Made by a program: the position numbers and the translations under genes | From: Fibrobacterota bacterium | Lineage (GTDB): Bacteria; Fibrobacterota; Fibrobacteria; UBA11236 | Length of the DNA stretch: 64,000 nucleotides | NCBI GenBank assembly: GCA_028287465.1 | Contig: JAQBPO010000082.1 | Coordinates: forward strand, 122,209 to 186,208 | Direction of reading: 5' to 3' | Shown: positions 28,370-38,700 of the stretch, in pieces | Numbering within the stretch: position 1 is the stretch's first letter | How the letters are laid out: every line of letters begins with the position of its first letter | Notes under the pieces: model-generated | The model's input: only the letters and a program-made list of their open reading frames with translations | What the model was told of the DNA's origin: nothing | Database searches by the model: none

Positions 28370-29079
28370 TTCCCTGCTTCCGGCGGATCGAACTTATACC
28401 CCACGCCGCGGACGCTCTTGATGATGAGCGGATTCTCGGTATCCGCCTCGATCTTCTGCCGCAGCTTGACGATCTGGTTGTCCACCGTCCGCGTGGTGGG
28501 CATGTTCTCGATGGAATAACCCCAAATCGCCTGCAGCAGGTCTTCCCTGGTGACGACCTCGCCGCGGCGGGTGGAAAGGTATTTCAGGATCTGGAATTCC
28601 TTGGCGGAAAGCTCCATGGGCTTTCCGCCGCGGGAGGCCTCGTATTTCCTGAAATCGATGCGGACATCGTGGAACTCCAGGATATCCGGGGTGGTAGGGG
28701 CGGGGACCGTGTCCTGGGAGACCCTGCGCAGCATGCTTTTGAGCCGGGCCATCAGTTCGAACACGCTGAAGGGCTTGGTCACGTAATCGTCCGCCCCGAT
28801 TTCCAGGCCCTGGATCTTGTTGATCTCCTCATTCTTCGCGGTGAGCATCATGATGAAGGTCTGCGGAAAGGTCTTCCGGATATAACGGCATACGTCGTAC
28901 CCGCTGACCTTGGGGAGCATCAGGTCCAGGATGACCAGGTGGGGCAGGAACTGGCGCACCTTCTCCATGGCCTCTTCGCCGTCCACGGCCACGGCTATCT
29001 CGTAGCCTTCGATTTCCAGCAAATCCACCAACCCCAGGCGGATCGCCTCTTCATCCTCGACAATCAGGATCTTATGCAT
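28366..29079 (-). CDS. OmpR/PhoB-type response regulator
   Basis: 237 residues. Receiver domain (1-118) with acidic pocket Glu8-Asp9, phospho-acceptor Asp52 (VILDLMLPKVSG), Thr at MLTAK and Lys at VTKPF. The C-terminal winged helix of the Trans_reg_C type (about 135-232) has LSAKEFQILKYLSTRRGEVV and the recognition-helix end RTVDNQIVKLRQKI, with VRGVGYKF at the wing. It overlaps the kinase gene by 8 bases and the TPR/propeller gene by ATGA, so all three are surely co-translated. Target genes are unknown. Confidence 0.93.
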   Translation of the reverse strand: MHKILIVEDEEAIRLGLVDLLEIEGYEIAVAVDGEEAMEKVRQFLPHLVILDLMLPKVSGYDVCRYIRKTFPQTFIMMLTAKNEEINKIQGLEIGADDYVTKPFSVFELMARLKSMLRRVSQDTVPAPTTPDILEFHDVRIDFRKYEASRGGKPMELSAKEFQILKYLSTRRGEVVTREDLLQAIWGYSIENMPTTRTVDNQIVKLRQKIEADTENPLIIKSVRGVGYKFDPPEAGK

Positions 29080-31108
29080 GCTTGCCCTTCGGGAAGGTGA
29101 TGATCATTTCCGTGCCCTCGTCCAGCCTGCTGTTCACCTTGATCTGGGCGCGGTGGGAATCCACGATCTGCTTGACGATGGCCAGCCCCAGGCCGCTGCC
29201 CTTGGTCTTGCGCGTCATCTCGTCCCCGGCCCGGTAGAACTTGTCGAAGATATGCTTGAGATCCGAACCGGAGATCCCGATTCCCTGATCCTTGACCCTC
29301 AGCACCGCCTTGTCCGGGGCGTTCTCAAGCTGAACAGTTACGGTGGTCCCGGCCTTTGAGTACTTGAGGGAATTCTCGAGCAGGTTCTGGACGACCGAGC
29401 GCAGGGAATCGTAGTCCCCCCTCAGGGTGGTTCCCGGATCGAGCTGGAGGGACAACTTGATCCCCGCCTTCTCAAAGGCCCCAGACATGAGACCGGCCAC
29501 TTCCTGCACCGCCTGGGTCAGATCCAGGTCGGAGAAATTCATCTTGACGCGCTTTTCCTCGAGCTTGGTGAAATTCAGGATGCCTTCGATCATGCCGTAG
29601 AGCCGCATCGCCTCCTCGCCGATCAGGGTGGCGTAGCGCTTGCGCTTGTCCTCCTGGGTCTGCTTGCCGCTTTCCAGGATCTCGGCGAACATGCGGATGG
29701 CCGTGAGAGGCGTCTTGAGCTCGTGGGAGACCGCGGAAAGGAAATTGGACTTCATGCGCACCATCTTGCGCTCGTTCTTGAGTCCTTGCAGGACGGAAAA
29801 GGATCCGATCAGGAGCGCGGCCAGGGAAAAGGCGAGCAAGGTGTAAAGCAAGGTCAGCTTCCGCCTTCCCAGGGCGATGACGTCGCTGTCCTTCATCTTG
29901 AAGATGACCAGCTTCCAGGCGGGAAAGTCCCCGCCCAAGGGCCTTTCCATGGCGACCTTCCGATCGGCGAGGGAATCAGTCGTCATCAGGATCTCGTCCT
30001 TCTGGCTGAGCAGGGCGAAATCCATGGTCTTCCAGGAGCTCTTCTTAGACTGCAGGATCTCGCCTTGGACCGCTTCGTTGAAAACGGATTCGTTGAGCCG
30101 GGCTATGATGCGCGTTTCCTTATCGAGCCAGGGATACCCGATGATCAGATAGGGGATCCCGTCCAGGTAGTTGATCTGGATGGGATTCTGCATGTCCAAG
30201 GCCTGGGATCGGATCAGGTATTCCGGGCTGGCCTTCCACTCCTGCGAGACGAATTCGGCATTGACGAGGAAGATCTCCGATTTCTGGTGGATGGACCAGA
30301 AGTAATCGCGGATCTCCCGGGGGAGGTTTTCCATCGAGGTGAGGAGGTTCACGGTCTCGGCCAGGTAGAATTTCACCTGATGGTAACTGGAGAACCCGTT
30401 TCCCCGCAGCAGCGCCTGGATGAGCTCGCGGCCCCGTCCCACGGCCTCTTCCGTCAGGTTCAGGGCGATCAAGCACTTGATTTCCATCAGCCACAGGCCG
30501 TACCGGTATTGGGATCCGGCGCGGGTGGAGAACAGGCTGTCCGAGGCGTGGCTGAACGCCCGGATCATGCGCACGGTATGCAGGAACCTGCCGCTGTGGT
30601 ATTCCTGCTGGATGTAGTTGATGGCCTCCTGCGCGCGGGGGGGGAGGTCGAGGGATTCCGAATCGCCTTGCGGTCCGGCGCCCATCGCGCCCGTGGCGGA
30701 GACGGCTGCGATGGCGCCCGGAGCGGACGGATCGCCGGAATCGGCCTGGGAAAAGGTATCGCCGAAAGCCAGGCGGCGAGGGAACACCATCTCTTCGCGG
30801 CGGAAGATGGCGAGGGATTGGACCAGGGAATTCTCCAGCAGATCCGTGGCCAGGAAAAGGTAATTGTCCGGCGCGGAAGACGAGCTCGAACGCTGCAGTT
30901 GTTCCTGGAGGCGCGCCAAGTGCTCGGCCTTGGTCTTTTCCAACACGCCCTGCACCGCGTCCACGAATTCCTCGTTCCGGTTCTCAAGGGACTTCTCGAT
31001 CAGGATACGCTCGTCCTTGACCGTGCGGAAGCTCAGGTAGGCCAGGATCAGGCCCGGCACCAGGATGCTGGCCAGGAAAATCTGGTAGAGGTACTTGGAG
31101 AAGTTCAC
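29072..31108 (-). CDS. Sensor histidine kinase with large periplasmic domain
   Basis: 678 residues. Two transmembrane helices (about 8-28 and 412-434) flank a ~380-residue periplasmic region with no recognised sensor fold; part of it, about 175-275, is helical and TPR-like in style. A short linker, then HisKA with His462 in FLSAVSHELKTPLTAIRM, and HATPase_c with N box LENSLKYS, G1 KDQGIGI and G2 GSGLGLAIVKQIVDSH. No HAMP or PAS domain was seen. It partners with the regulator at 28366. The periplasmic part has a low-complexity Ser/Ala/Gly stretch near 115-140 that may be a hinge. Confidence 0.9.
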   Translation of the reverse strand: MNFSKYLYQIFLASILVPGLILAYLSFRTVKDERILIEKSLENRNEEFVDAVQGVLEKTKAEHLARLQEQLQRSSSSSAPDNYLFLATDLLENSLVQSLAIFRREEMVFPRRLAFGDTFSQADSGDPSAPGAIAAVSATGAMGAGPQGDSESLDLPPRAQEAINYIQQEYHSGRFLHTVRMIRAFSHASDSLFSTRAGSQYRYGLWLMEIKCLIALNLTEEAVGRGRELIQALLRGNGFSSYHQVKFYLAETVNLLTSMENLPREIRDYFWSIHQKSEIFLVNAEFVSQEWKASPEYLIRSQALDMQNPIQINYLDGIPYLIIGYPWLDKETRIIARLNESVFNEAVQGEILQSKKSSWKTMDFALLSQKDEILMTTDSLADRKVAMERPLGGDFPAWKLVIFKMKDSDVIALGRRKLTLLYTLLAFSLAALLIGSFSVLQGLKNERKMVRMKSNFLSAVSHELKTPLTAIRMFAEILESGKQTQEDKRKRYATLIGEEAMRLYGMIEGILNFTKLEEKRVKMNFSDLDLTQAVQEVAGLMSGAFEKAGIKLSLQLDPGTTLRGDYDSLRSVVQNLLENSLKYSKAGTTVTVQLENAPDKAVLRVKDQGIGISGSDLKHIFDKFYRAGDEMTRKTKGSGLGLAIVKQIVDSHRAQIKVNSRLDEGTEMIITFPKGKHA

Positions 31109-31124
31109 CGATCGGCCGATCGCG

Positions 31125-31361
31125 TCAGAATAGGACCGCTTCTATGGCGAGCAGTACCGGTTCGCCCAATTGGCGGTAGATGAAATTGCGGGCGAAAGGG
31201 AAGTCGTAGACTTCGAAGCAGAGGAGGACCATGGTGAAGACGATGAAGGTCACGAAGGAACCGATACCGTAGTAAAGCAGGAAGAACAGGACCCTGCGCG
31301 GTTCCCGGGTGCGCTTGTCTATGGTGACCGCGTAGAGGAAGTTCAATAGGAAGGTTGTCAT
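31125..31361 (-). CDS. Small inner-membrane protein upstream of the kinase
   Basis: 78 residues with one strong hydrophobic segment (about 24-48, VLFFLLYYGIGSFVTFIVFTMVL) and a hydrophobic N- and C-terminal stretch. It ends 16 bases before the histidine kinase start on the same strand, so it is likely the first gene of the signalling operon. No family recognised. A small membrane protein at this place may modulate the kinase, but this is inference; the absence of a clear ribosome-binding site lowers confidence in the exact start. Confidence 0.6.
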   Translation of the reverse strand: MTTFLLNFLYAVTIDKRTREPRRVLFFLLYYGIGSFVTFIVFTMVLLCFEVYDFPFARNFIYRQLGEPVLLAIEAVLF

Positions 31362-31486
31362 AGGCGAGCGTGCCGCACGGACGCCGGTGCGGCGCCCGGA
31401 GGGGCAATTCCCCTCAAAAACTATAAAATACGAGGGCCGGGGGGAAGCGGGCGCGGCATGGAAAGCCGCCGGGAGGACGTATCCGG

Positions 31487-32611
31487 CTAAAGCACGGCGG
31501 ACTGGATGACCATGGTATAGTCGCCCCGATTGATGATGCCGGGATAGAGATCGCGGATGAGGATGGTGGCCGTTTTGTCCCCGACATGGACCACGATGCC
31601 GTCCCCGAGCACCTTGTCCGTCATTTTGCCTTCATTGCGGTTGAAGAACAGGACCATGTCGCCCGCGCGGTACCCTTTGGCGCTGCCCCGATCCACGATG
31701 GCGTAGGAATACGGCTGCGGGAACTGCTGGGAAGAGGTCACCCATACCACCTGGGCCGCGAGTTTGCCGTCCGTGGCGGGGTTGTATGCGGTGGCGGCAA
31801 CTTCTTCGGGCGGGGTCAGCGGAGTGGCGCGGGAATCCCGGGAAATGGTTCCGAAGCATTTGACCAGGCGGGCCACCGAGGATTTCGGGCCGACGCGCAT
31901 CACCTCCACGATCCCGTTCGTTTCCACCAGGTGGCCGAGGCCGCGTCCGGAAGCGTAGGAGCGGTAGGCATCGCCCACCTGATAGGTCCGGAACAGGTCG
32001 CCCGTCTTGACGCCTCCGTCCTGGCCCACGGATAGGACGACTTCCTCGAACAGTTGCAGGATTTCGGACTCATTGGACCCGCTATAGCGGACCTTGCATT
32101 CGCGCGGGAAATAACCTCCGCCGGAAGGTTCGGCGATGAAGGGCGTGGTCAGGACGATGGACTGCGACAGGTAATGGCGCACGGGACCGTTGGCTACCGT
32201 CCTGGGCGAGACATCCTGAGGGGGCATCTGTTCGATGACGGAGGGCATCAGGGGGGCCATCTTCTTCATATAGGCCTGGGTACGCCTCTCCTCGCTCCGC
32301 TTCCAATCGGCCTTGGCCTTGGCGGGAGCGGGATCGTCGACCTTCGTTTCCGATTCGTAATTGTACTCGCGCGACCCTTTCCAGGATTGCATTCCGCCCG
32401 GATCGCCGGCCTGCGGCGTCAGGCGCCAGATGCTGGGCCAGCGGAATGGGTCCTTGATATGCTGCTTGCTGATCTCATAGAGGTTGTCGGACACCTTTCC
32501 CGTGGCGTTCTCCTCGCCTCGTGCCTCGAGGGGGGAGAGGTAAAGGATTGCGGCCGTGACGGACAGGGACAAAAGCGAGAGTTGCAGGCGCATAGGGTCG
32601 ACCAACCTCAT
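31487..32611 (-). CDS. Exported protein with LysM-like segment
   Basis: 374 residues from 32611; ATG 32593 is an equally good start, with GAGG upstream. A signal peptide is followed by a region like the LysM peptidoglycan-binding fold (DNLYEISKQHIKDPFRWPSIW), as seen in proteins of the type 'LysM plus unknown C-terminus'. The rest is strand-rich with repeated hairpin-like units (RGSAKGYRAGDMVLFF), perhaps an SH3-like domain, and no catalytic motif that I can see. Likely a periplasmic wall-binding protein. It sits 125 bases upstream of the small membrane protein of the sensor operon and may share its transcript. Confidence 0.68.
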   Translation of the reverse strand: MRLVDPMRLQLSLLSLSVTAAILYLSPLEARGEENATGKVSDNLYEISKQHIKDPFRWPSIWRLTPQAGDPGGMQSWKGSREYNYESETKVDDPAPAKAKADWKRSEERRTQAYMKKMAPLMPSVIEQMPPQDVSPRTVANGPVRHYLSQSIVLTTPFIAEPSGGGYFPRECKVRYSGSNESEILQLFEEVVLSVGQDGGVKTGDLFRTYQVGDAYRSYASGRGLGHLVETNGIVEVMRVGPKSSVARLVKCFGTISRDSRATPLTPPEEVAATAYNPATDGKLAAQVVWVTSSQQFPQPYSYAIVDRGSAKGYRAGDMVLFFNRNEGKMTDKVLGDGIVVHVGDKTATILIRDLYPGIINRGDYTMVIQSAVL

Positions 32612-33024
32612 TTAAGGTTTTTGGGCCGTCATGGCCCTCGTATATGATGGACCTTCCGGCCTGCCCGAGGCAAGGATTTTCATGGATTGGGTTGTTTTGG
32701 CCTCTTGCGGGCTTGGGGGAGTTGGCGGATTGGGAGCGGCGTTCCACCCGGCCGGATTGGGGGCGGGCCTCCCGATGCGGCTTGAGGAGGGGTTTGAAAC
32801 CGGGTTTTTAACGCCCTTTGTGGGGATTCGCATGGGGGTTCGGCTCCCCGGATGGACGGCGGCTCCGGTGGCGACTTCGCGAACCGTTCATGGGTCGGAT
32901 TCGCGGGGGCCGAAATCCCCGGGAATCCGGGAAGGTTGGCGGGTAGCGTAACCCATTGGAAAAATACGGCGTTAGGCCTTCCACCCCGTACGATCTGTAT
33001 ACGTCCCGAAAAAAGGAGGTTCAG
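32612..33024. other. Divergent intergenic region, 413 bases
   Basis: No convincing gene on either strand: the readings present have no family-like sequence and odd, Gly/Trp/Pro-rich composition. The first 250 bases are rich in GGG tracts. It separates the LysM-like gene from the HTH/barrel/TPR operon and must hold that operon's promoter; I could not pick a convincing one. A strong AAAGGAGG (33012-33019) serves the HTH gene. Confidence 0.6.
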
Positions 33025-33282
33025 ATGTACAGCCTGAACAGTTCCAATCATCAACCCTATCACACCACCGGTCAGGTGGCGAAGGCGCTTCGCGTCTCCG
33101 TCTCGACCTTGAAGCGTTGGCTGGAAGAAAATCCCAGCCTGGCAGGCTTCAGAACGAACTCCAGCGGATGGCGTTTGTTCTCGCTCGAGGAGATCGAGCA
33201 TATCCGGGAGCATCAGCGAAGGCGCAAGAAGGAAGGCAAGACCTTCAAGCCGGACACCCTGAGGCCGGTAAACGATGAGTAA
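33025..33282 (+). CDS. Small MerR/BldC-type helix-turn-helix protein
   Basis: 85 residues from ATG 33025, set by the strong Shine-Dalgarno AAAGGAGG 5 bases upstream. Residues about 12-60 form a MerR/BldC-like winged HTH: YHTTGQVAKALRVSVSTLKRW, then the wing FRTNSSGWRLFSLEEIEHI. There is no effector or dimerisation domain, as in BldC or excisionase-like proteins. It overlaps the first barrel gene by 8 bases and so is the first cistron of the 33-43 kb operon, where it may act as a DNA-binding regulator. A role in its own operon is inferred from position only. Confidence 0.82.
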   Translation: MYSLNSSNHQPYHTTGQVAKALRVSVSTLKRWLEENPSLAGFRTNSSGWRLFSLEEIEHIREHQRRRKKEGKTFKPDTLRPVNDE

Positions 33283-34474
33283 GATCGTCTCTGCTCTCGT
33301 ATCGCTCGGACTCCTGGCCCATTCGGTCATGGCCGCGCAAATGCGTTCCCGCGCCGAAGGCGTCCCGGGAGTGCTTGCGTCCAATACCGTCGGGTTAGGT
33401 GACATCTGGGTTACGGGTGGTATGAGCTCTTACTTCCGCATCCGCCCGGTGGCCAACGATGTGTTGTCCAAATCGGTCGATTCGGTCTATCGCGACGATT
33501 TCCGCCAGCTGTACGGGTCGGGAAACAAGTTGCAGAGAGACCTCCTTTTGGTACCCAACGTAGGGGCCGCCATCGGCCTCGCGAATTTCCTGCATCTGGA
33601 AGTGGAAAGCGTTCCCTGGGACGGGGAAAAGCTGGGAGCGACCACGGCGCGATTGAAATTCACCACGCCCGGCAACGACAACCTGCGCGTATTCGGGTTG
33701 GGGATCAGCCTGAACGCCACCCTATCGACGGAGGAGGACATCTATTCCAAGGGGGAGACGACTCCCGGTTTCGATCCGCTGCTGTATTTCAGCGTGATGG
33801 CCGACCTGGACTGGATCAAGATCCAGCCTTCCCTGCCCGTGAAGGTATACCTGAACTATTCCGGCCTGGACGATTACCGCCTGGCCCATGCCTATACCCA
33901 GCACCAGATCCGCTTCGCGGCCGAATACAAGGGATACCGCAAGGGGTATTACCTGCGCGGCTCGGCGATGCTTTACAAGCCTTTGGCGACGAAATTCAAT
34001 CCGGAGCCCGGAAAGGGATTCCTGCCCACCTTGTTCGAGCTTGGGGCCGGCTACCGCACCATTTTCGGGGAGCGGTTCACTTTCACGGCGGATGTCAGCC
34101 TGGATCCGGTGAATCCCCTCTCCTTCTACAGCAAGGAAGTGAGCAAGCCGCCCAAGATCCAGGTCGGAATCGAAGCGCCGCTGGTCTACAACGAGACCCG
34201 GGCCGAAGCCATCCGCGCGCTCATCTTCAACGAGGAGCAGCGCAAGCGCATCCGCGCCCTGGCGGCCAGGAATCCCGCGCCCAAATCGACGCAAAAGGAT
34301 TCTTCCGCCGGCCCGGCCGGGCTCAAGCTGGACGAGATCAGCCTGGAGGACCAAAAGTCCTCGAAAGGCAAGGACGTCCTGAAGGGCGTTTTGGACGACA
34401 CGGAGGGGGAAGTGACGGAGAAGCGCAAGCTCATCCGCTCGGAACTCAAACAGATTGAGGATTTGCTGCAGTGA
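33275..34474 (+). CDS. Outer-membrane beta-barrel candidate A
   Basis: 399 residues; signal peptide ending about AAQ (residue 22). The body alternates polar and hydrophobic residues in strand-like runs with aromatic ends (VKVYLNYSGLDDY, RFAAEYKGYRKGYYLRGS, RFTFTADVSLD). The last ~90 residues are charged and coiled (EAIRALIFNEEQRKRIRAL ... RSELKQIEDLL), perhaps a periplasmic tail. It is related to the next protein (shared pattern ATTARLKFTTPGNDNLR against GRAKITTPDNKSLR), so the two are likely paralogues. No known family recognised beyond the barrel style. The next gene overlaps it (GTGA). Confidence 0.65.
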   Translation: MSKIVSALVSLGLLAHSVMAAQMRSRAEGVPGVLASNTVGLGDIWVTGGMSSYFRIRPVANDVLSKSVDSVYRDDFRQLYGSGNKLQRDLLLVPNVGAAIGLANFLHLEVESVPWDGEKLGATTARLKFTTPGNDNLRVFGLGISLNATLSTEEDIYSKGETTPGFDPLLYFSVMADLDWIKIQPSLPVKVYLNYSGLDDYRLAHAYTQHQIRFAAEYKGYRKGYYLRGSAMLYKPLATKFNPEPGKGFLPTLFELGAGYRTIFGERFTFTADVSLDPVNPLSFYSKEVSKPPKIQVGIEAPLVYNETRAEAIRALIFNEEQRKRIRALAARNPAPKSTQKDSSAGPAGLKLDEISLEDQKSSKGKDVLKGVLDDTEGEVTEKRKLIRSELKQIEDLLQ

Positions 34475-35760
34475 AAACGGGAATGAACGGTGGCCGTATG
34501 GGGAAGGTGGCAAGGGTGGAACGGTTGATCGCGATCGTATGCCTGATCCTGGCCGTGGCGCAAAGCGCCTCGGCGCAGGCCCGCCGTTCCCGGCAGGATG
34601 GTTTGAGCACGACCATGTCGTCTTCCACGGCGGGAGCGGGGAACCTGCATCTGACCTTGTACGGCCGGACCTTCCTTTGGGACAACGCCGCCAACCAGAA
34701 GATCCCGCCGGTCCTGCCCCATGTGGAATTGAATTACGGGCTTACGGACTACCTGGATTTGACCGCGGGGCTCAATGCCATTTCCTACGTGCTGCAACCG
34801 GGATTCATGTACGGCCGCGCGAAGATCACGACTCCGGACAACAAATCCCTGCGCCTGTTGGGGTTCTCCCAGACCGTGGAAGCGAAAAAGATGATGTTGG
34901 ACTTCTTCCCATCGAACGGATTCCGCGTGCAGAAGGAAGGGTTCGGTCCGGAGGGCTTCATCCTGGGGAATACGTCCACCGTCAATTCCTGGAAATTCAC
35001 GACCACGGCGGACCTGGAGATGATCCGGATATCCTCTTGGCTGCCGTTCAAGCTTTACGCGAACCTGGGCTGGGAAGGGGAGTTCTCCTCCTATATAAAC
35101 GACGACAATGCCGCGAGGGTGAAGGCGGGCAAGGGCAAGTTGAGGATCCCGGAACAGGATTTCTCCATGATTCCCATGGCCCTGGGCCTGGAATTGAAGA
35201 CCTTCACCACGGATTTCTTCGCGGAAATCGAGGCCCAGCCGTTCACGGCCCAAATCGCCCACAAGATCCGTGCGGACTTGCGGGGAGACGATGCGGGGGA
35301 ATACACCCGCTTCCGGATCGTGGAAAAGGTATTCGACGTGCATTACCTGGAAACGCCCATCTACGTGAATTCGGGCGCCAAGCTCAAGTACAAGAACGGC
35401 TTGGAGTTGCAGGGCGGCCTTTCCTGGCTGTTGAGCTCCGATCGCGGACCGGAATTGGGTCCTTGCGACGAGCGCTCAAACAAGTGCCTGGATGGGGCCA
35501 CGGACGGCTACTCGCCCTTCTTCCCCCAGTGGAAGGTGTTTTGGCTGGTGAGGTACCCGTTCTGGTTCTCCCAGCCGTCGAGCGAATTGTACCGATCGTT
35601 CCTATTGAGGCGTTATCAGGACAAACGGAAGAAGGTCGATCTGGAATCCACGCTGGCCAAGCCGGCGGAGGATGCGGAGCAACTGGACGCCGCGGAGAGG
35701 AAGAGAAGGTTGGAAGAGAGACGCAAGGAGGCCGATGGCAAAGCCGTCGATCTCAACTAG
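34471..35760 (+). CDS. Outer-membrane beta-barrel candidate B
   Basis: 429 residues if GTG 34471 is used, which overlaps the TGA of barrel A; ATG 34483 or 34498 would also leave the signal peptide (IVCLILAVAQSASAQ) intact. The mature part has strand-like runs with aromatic girdle positions (HLTLYGRTFLWD, FKLYANLGWEGEFSS, LELQGGLSWLLSS) and a basic, coiled C-terminal tail (RKRRLEERRKEADGK). It is homologous in layout to barrel A. It overlaps the TPR gene by 26 bases. A pair of barrels ahead of giant TPR proteins suggests an envelope-spanning assembly. Confidence 0.63.
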   Translation: MKTGMNGGRMGKVARVERLIAIVCLILAVAQSASAQARRSRQDGLSTTMSSSTAGAGNLHLTLYGRTFLWDNAANQKIPPVLPHVELNYGLTDYLDLTAGLNAISYVLQPGFMYGRAKITTPDNKSLRLLGFSQTVEAKKMMLDFFPSNGFRVQKEGFGPEGFILGNTSTVNSWKFTTTADLEMIRISSWLPFKLYANLGWEGEFSSYINDDNAARVKAGKGKLRIPEQDFSMIPMALGLELKTFTTDFFAEIEAQPFTAQIAHKIRADLRGDDAGEYTRFRIVEKVFDVHYLETPIYVNSGAKLKYKNGLELQGGLSWLLSSDRGPELGPCDERSNKCLDGATDGYSPFFPQWKVFWLVRYPFWFSQPSSELYRSFLLRRYQDKRKKVDLESTLAKPAEDAEQLDAAERKRRLEERRKEADGKAVDLN

Positions 35761-38700
35761 GATGCTGCAGCGGCTGATGCCGCTGTTGCTCCTGGTTCTA
35801 TCCGCCCTAAGCGCGCCCGCCGGCGGCAGCCTGGGACCGAACACGCCCTCCGCAAGCGGCCCTGCCGCCGCGGACAAGGCGCTTTGGTCCCAGGCCGACG
35901 CCATGGTGAACCGGTTGCGCGAAGAGCGGCGGAAGCTGAAGCTCATCTTCGAGGAGCTGGAACGGCTCCAATACATGGGCCAGGATTTCCGCGATCTCCA
36001 GCTTTATCCCACCCGGGTCACCCACCTCGGGCCCGATGACGATATCCGCCTGGATCGCATGATCGATGTCCTCGAGAAGAACCTGGCGACGACGCGCAAG
36101 CAGGTGATCGAACTGGAGAAGCCGCTCGACGACGCGTACTTCATCGCCAAGGAAATGCTCCAGGAAACGCCGAACCAGGATATGGTGGACCTGCTCCTCA
36201 AGGACAACGTCGAGCGGATCGGCCGCTTGGTGCTGGTGCAGAAGGAGCTGAACAAGCGTTGGGACGATGCGTTCGCCCTGATGGCCGAATACCGCTCCCG
36301 CATCGGCCTGGCGAAGCCCGGGCGCGCAGGAAGCCTCATAGAGGACGATTTCTTCAAGGTCCTGATGGCCAACGTGGGCCGCGCCTCCCAGCGCTTCTAC
36401 GGCGAGATGAACGATTACAAGGATTCCCTGGCATTCCGCAGCAACAAGCAGGAATGGGAGAAGATGGCCAACCTGGATCTGGCGCGCATCAAGGCTCGCC
36501 TCTCCTCGAAGAGCATCGAAATGGTCCAGGAGGACCTGGAGCGCCTCTCCCTGCGGTTCCACGGGAAGATCTCCATCGGCAAGATCAATTACTTCCTGGG
36601 GGCCAGCTTCATGGTGGGCGGCAAGCCCTTGAAGGCCGCGGAAGCGTTCGGGAAGGTCTCCTCCGACAGCCGCATGTACGGACCGGCCTGCCTGGGCATG
36701 CTCCAGGCATTGTTCGATTCCCGCCAGGACGATTCCCTGGTGGTCCGGTACAAGGCCTTCATGGCCGCGAACGCTTTCGATGGCAGGCTTTTCCCGCCCG
36801 CGCGTTACCTGGCCGTCCAGAGCGCGTACACCCTCGGGATGGATTCCATCGTGGAGTCCGAGATGGTCGTGGGCGGGAACAAGGACGGGTACCACTTCAA
36901 GTCGCTGTTCGTCTACGCGAAATCCCTGGTCCGCCAGAAGCGGTATCCCGAAGCCCGGGCGGTGCTGGTGACCCTGGTGAGCGAGTCCCAGCTCGATAAG
37001 CGCCTGCACAACCAGGCTGAATTGGCGCTCGCCCACCTGAATTTCGAGGAAGCCCATTATGAACAGGCCTTGAAAGGCTACCAGAACCTCCTGGATCAGC
37101 AGGGATTCCAGGCCGAAGCCCTTTACGGGATGGTGTGGAGCAATATCCGCATGGGAGACCTGGACGCGGGCGAATTCATCCTGAAGAAGCTCATCGCGCA
37201 GTACCCGGACAACCCCTGGGCCATCGAAGGCTTCAACGTGCTGGTGCGCAAGGTCATGATCAAGGCCAAGAACGAATGGGGCTTCCGTCTCCAGGTGGAG
37301 AGGCAGGCCGATCAGTTGCAGGAATTCAACAGGAAGCTGCATGATCGCGAGGACGGGAAGCAGATGTCCGAGGACCAGCTCGCCGCGGTGAAGGCCAAGC
37401 TGGAAAAGGCCTCGGCCGCCCTGGCCCGCCAGAAGCCTCTATCTCCGGAAGCCATCGCCCGCCTGTACCAGCAGGGCCTTGGCCTGGTCGAATTCGTCGA
37501 GGAGCGGTACAAGAGCGGCGAGTATTCGGAGGAAACCTATAATAAGGAGCGCGAAGGCGTGCTTGCCAAACTGATCGAGCCCACCAGGGCGGACGCGAAG
37601 GCCGCTACCGCGGCCGGGGCCGATTCCGCGACCGCGGACTCCCTCGGATTCCGGAAGCAGATCAAGCAGAAGCTGTTCGAGAGCCGCGCCTTGGCCCTGG
37701 ATATCCATGTCATCCATAAGGCCTGGCTCGAGGAACTGCTCAAGTACACCCAGAAGACCCTGAACCTGGAACTGGCGTCAATCCGCACCGATACCGCCAA
37801 GGCGGCCCTGAGGGCCGAGCTTTCCAAGCGTTCCCACGTATTGGCGGACGACATCTCGGAGCGGTTGGCCGGCAAGTCGGACGATATCCTGCGCCGCATC
37901 CGCGAATTGGGCGAGGACCCCAACTCGGCCGGGATCATGGACTGGCTGCTGTTCCAGAAAGGCTACCTGAACTACGGCCTGGAAGAGGACGCCCTGAGGA
38001 AGCGCACGGCCTCCTTCCAGTGGCTGGAAGCCCAGGCCGGAGGCCGGATCCCGACGGGGCAATCCGAACCCGCCCTGGACGCCGGGAGCTTCGAAGCGCC
38101 GTGGAAGGAATTGATAGAGAAGTTCCCGGAATCCCCGTGGCGTCCCGCGGCCCTCTATTACATGGGATACACCCAGACCTTGCGGGGCGAGTCCGTGACC
38201 GGCCTGCGTTATTTCGAGGAATTGGCGGAAAAGTTCCCGCAGTCCATGTACACGCAGCAGGCGTTGATCTTCATAGGCGAATACTACTTCAATGAAAACA
38301 AGCTGGAAAAGGCCGCGGAGGCCTACGACAAGGTCCTGGATTTCGCGGATTCCAAGTACTTCGAACAGGCCCTGTACAAGCTGGCCTGGACCCGCTACCG
38401 CGCCAATTCCTATAAGACGGCCATCAGTTCCTTCACCTTCATCCTTGAGGAATCGGCCCGTAAGACGAAGTCCCAACAGAGCAAGTCCGCGCTCACGAGC
38501 GAGGCCCTGCAGTTCGCCGCCTTGTCCATCGCGGAAAGCGACACCAGCGGCGACGGCGGTCTCAACCAGAGCAAGGCCTTCGCGGAAAAGCTGGGCGATT
38601 CGCGCCTGGGGGCGAAACTGTTGCACCGCATGGCGGTCATCTACACCCAGGCGGGCCGCATGGACCGTTCCAAGCGGGCCCTGGAAGCCCTCATGAACGG

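Noticed and set aside
33012..33024. Earlier start (ATG 32956) for the HTH gene
   Set aside because: The strong Shine-Dalgarno at 33012-33019 points to ATG 33025, and the HTH domain starts right after it.
32680..33405. Minus-strand open frame across the divergent intergenic region
   Set aside because: It covers the HTH gene's start and part of barrel A, has no domain, and its composition is that of a shadow frame.
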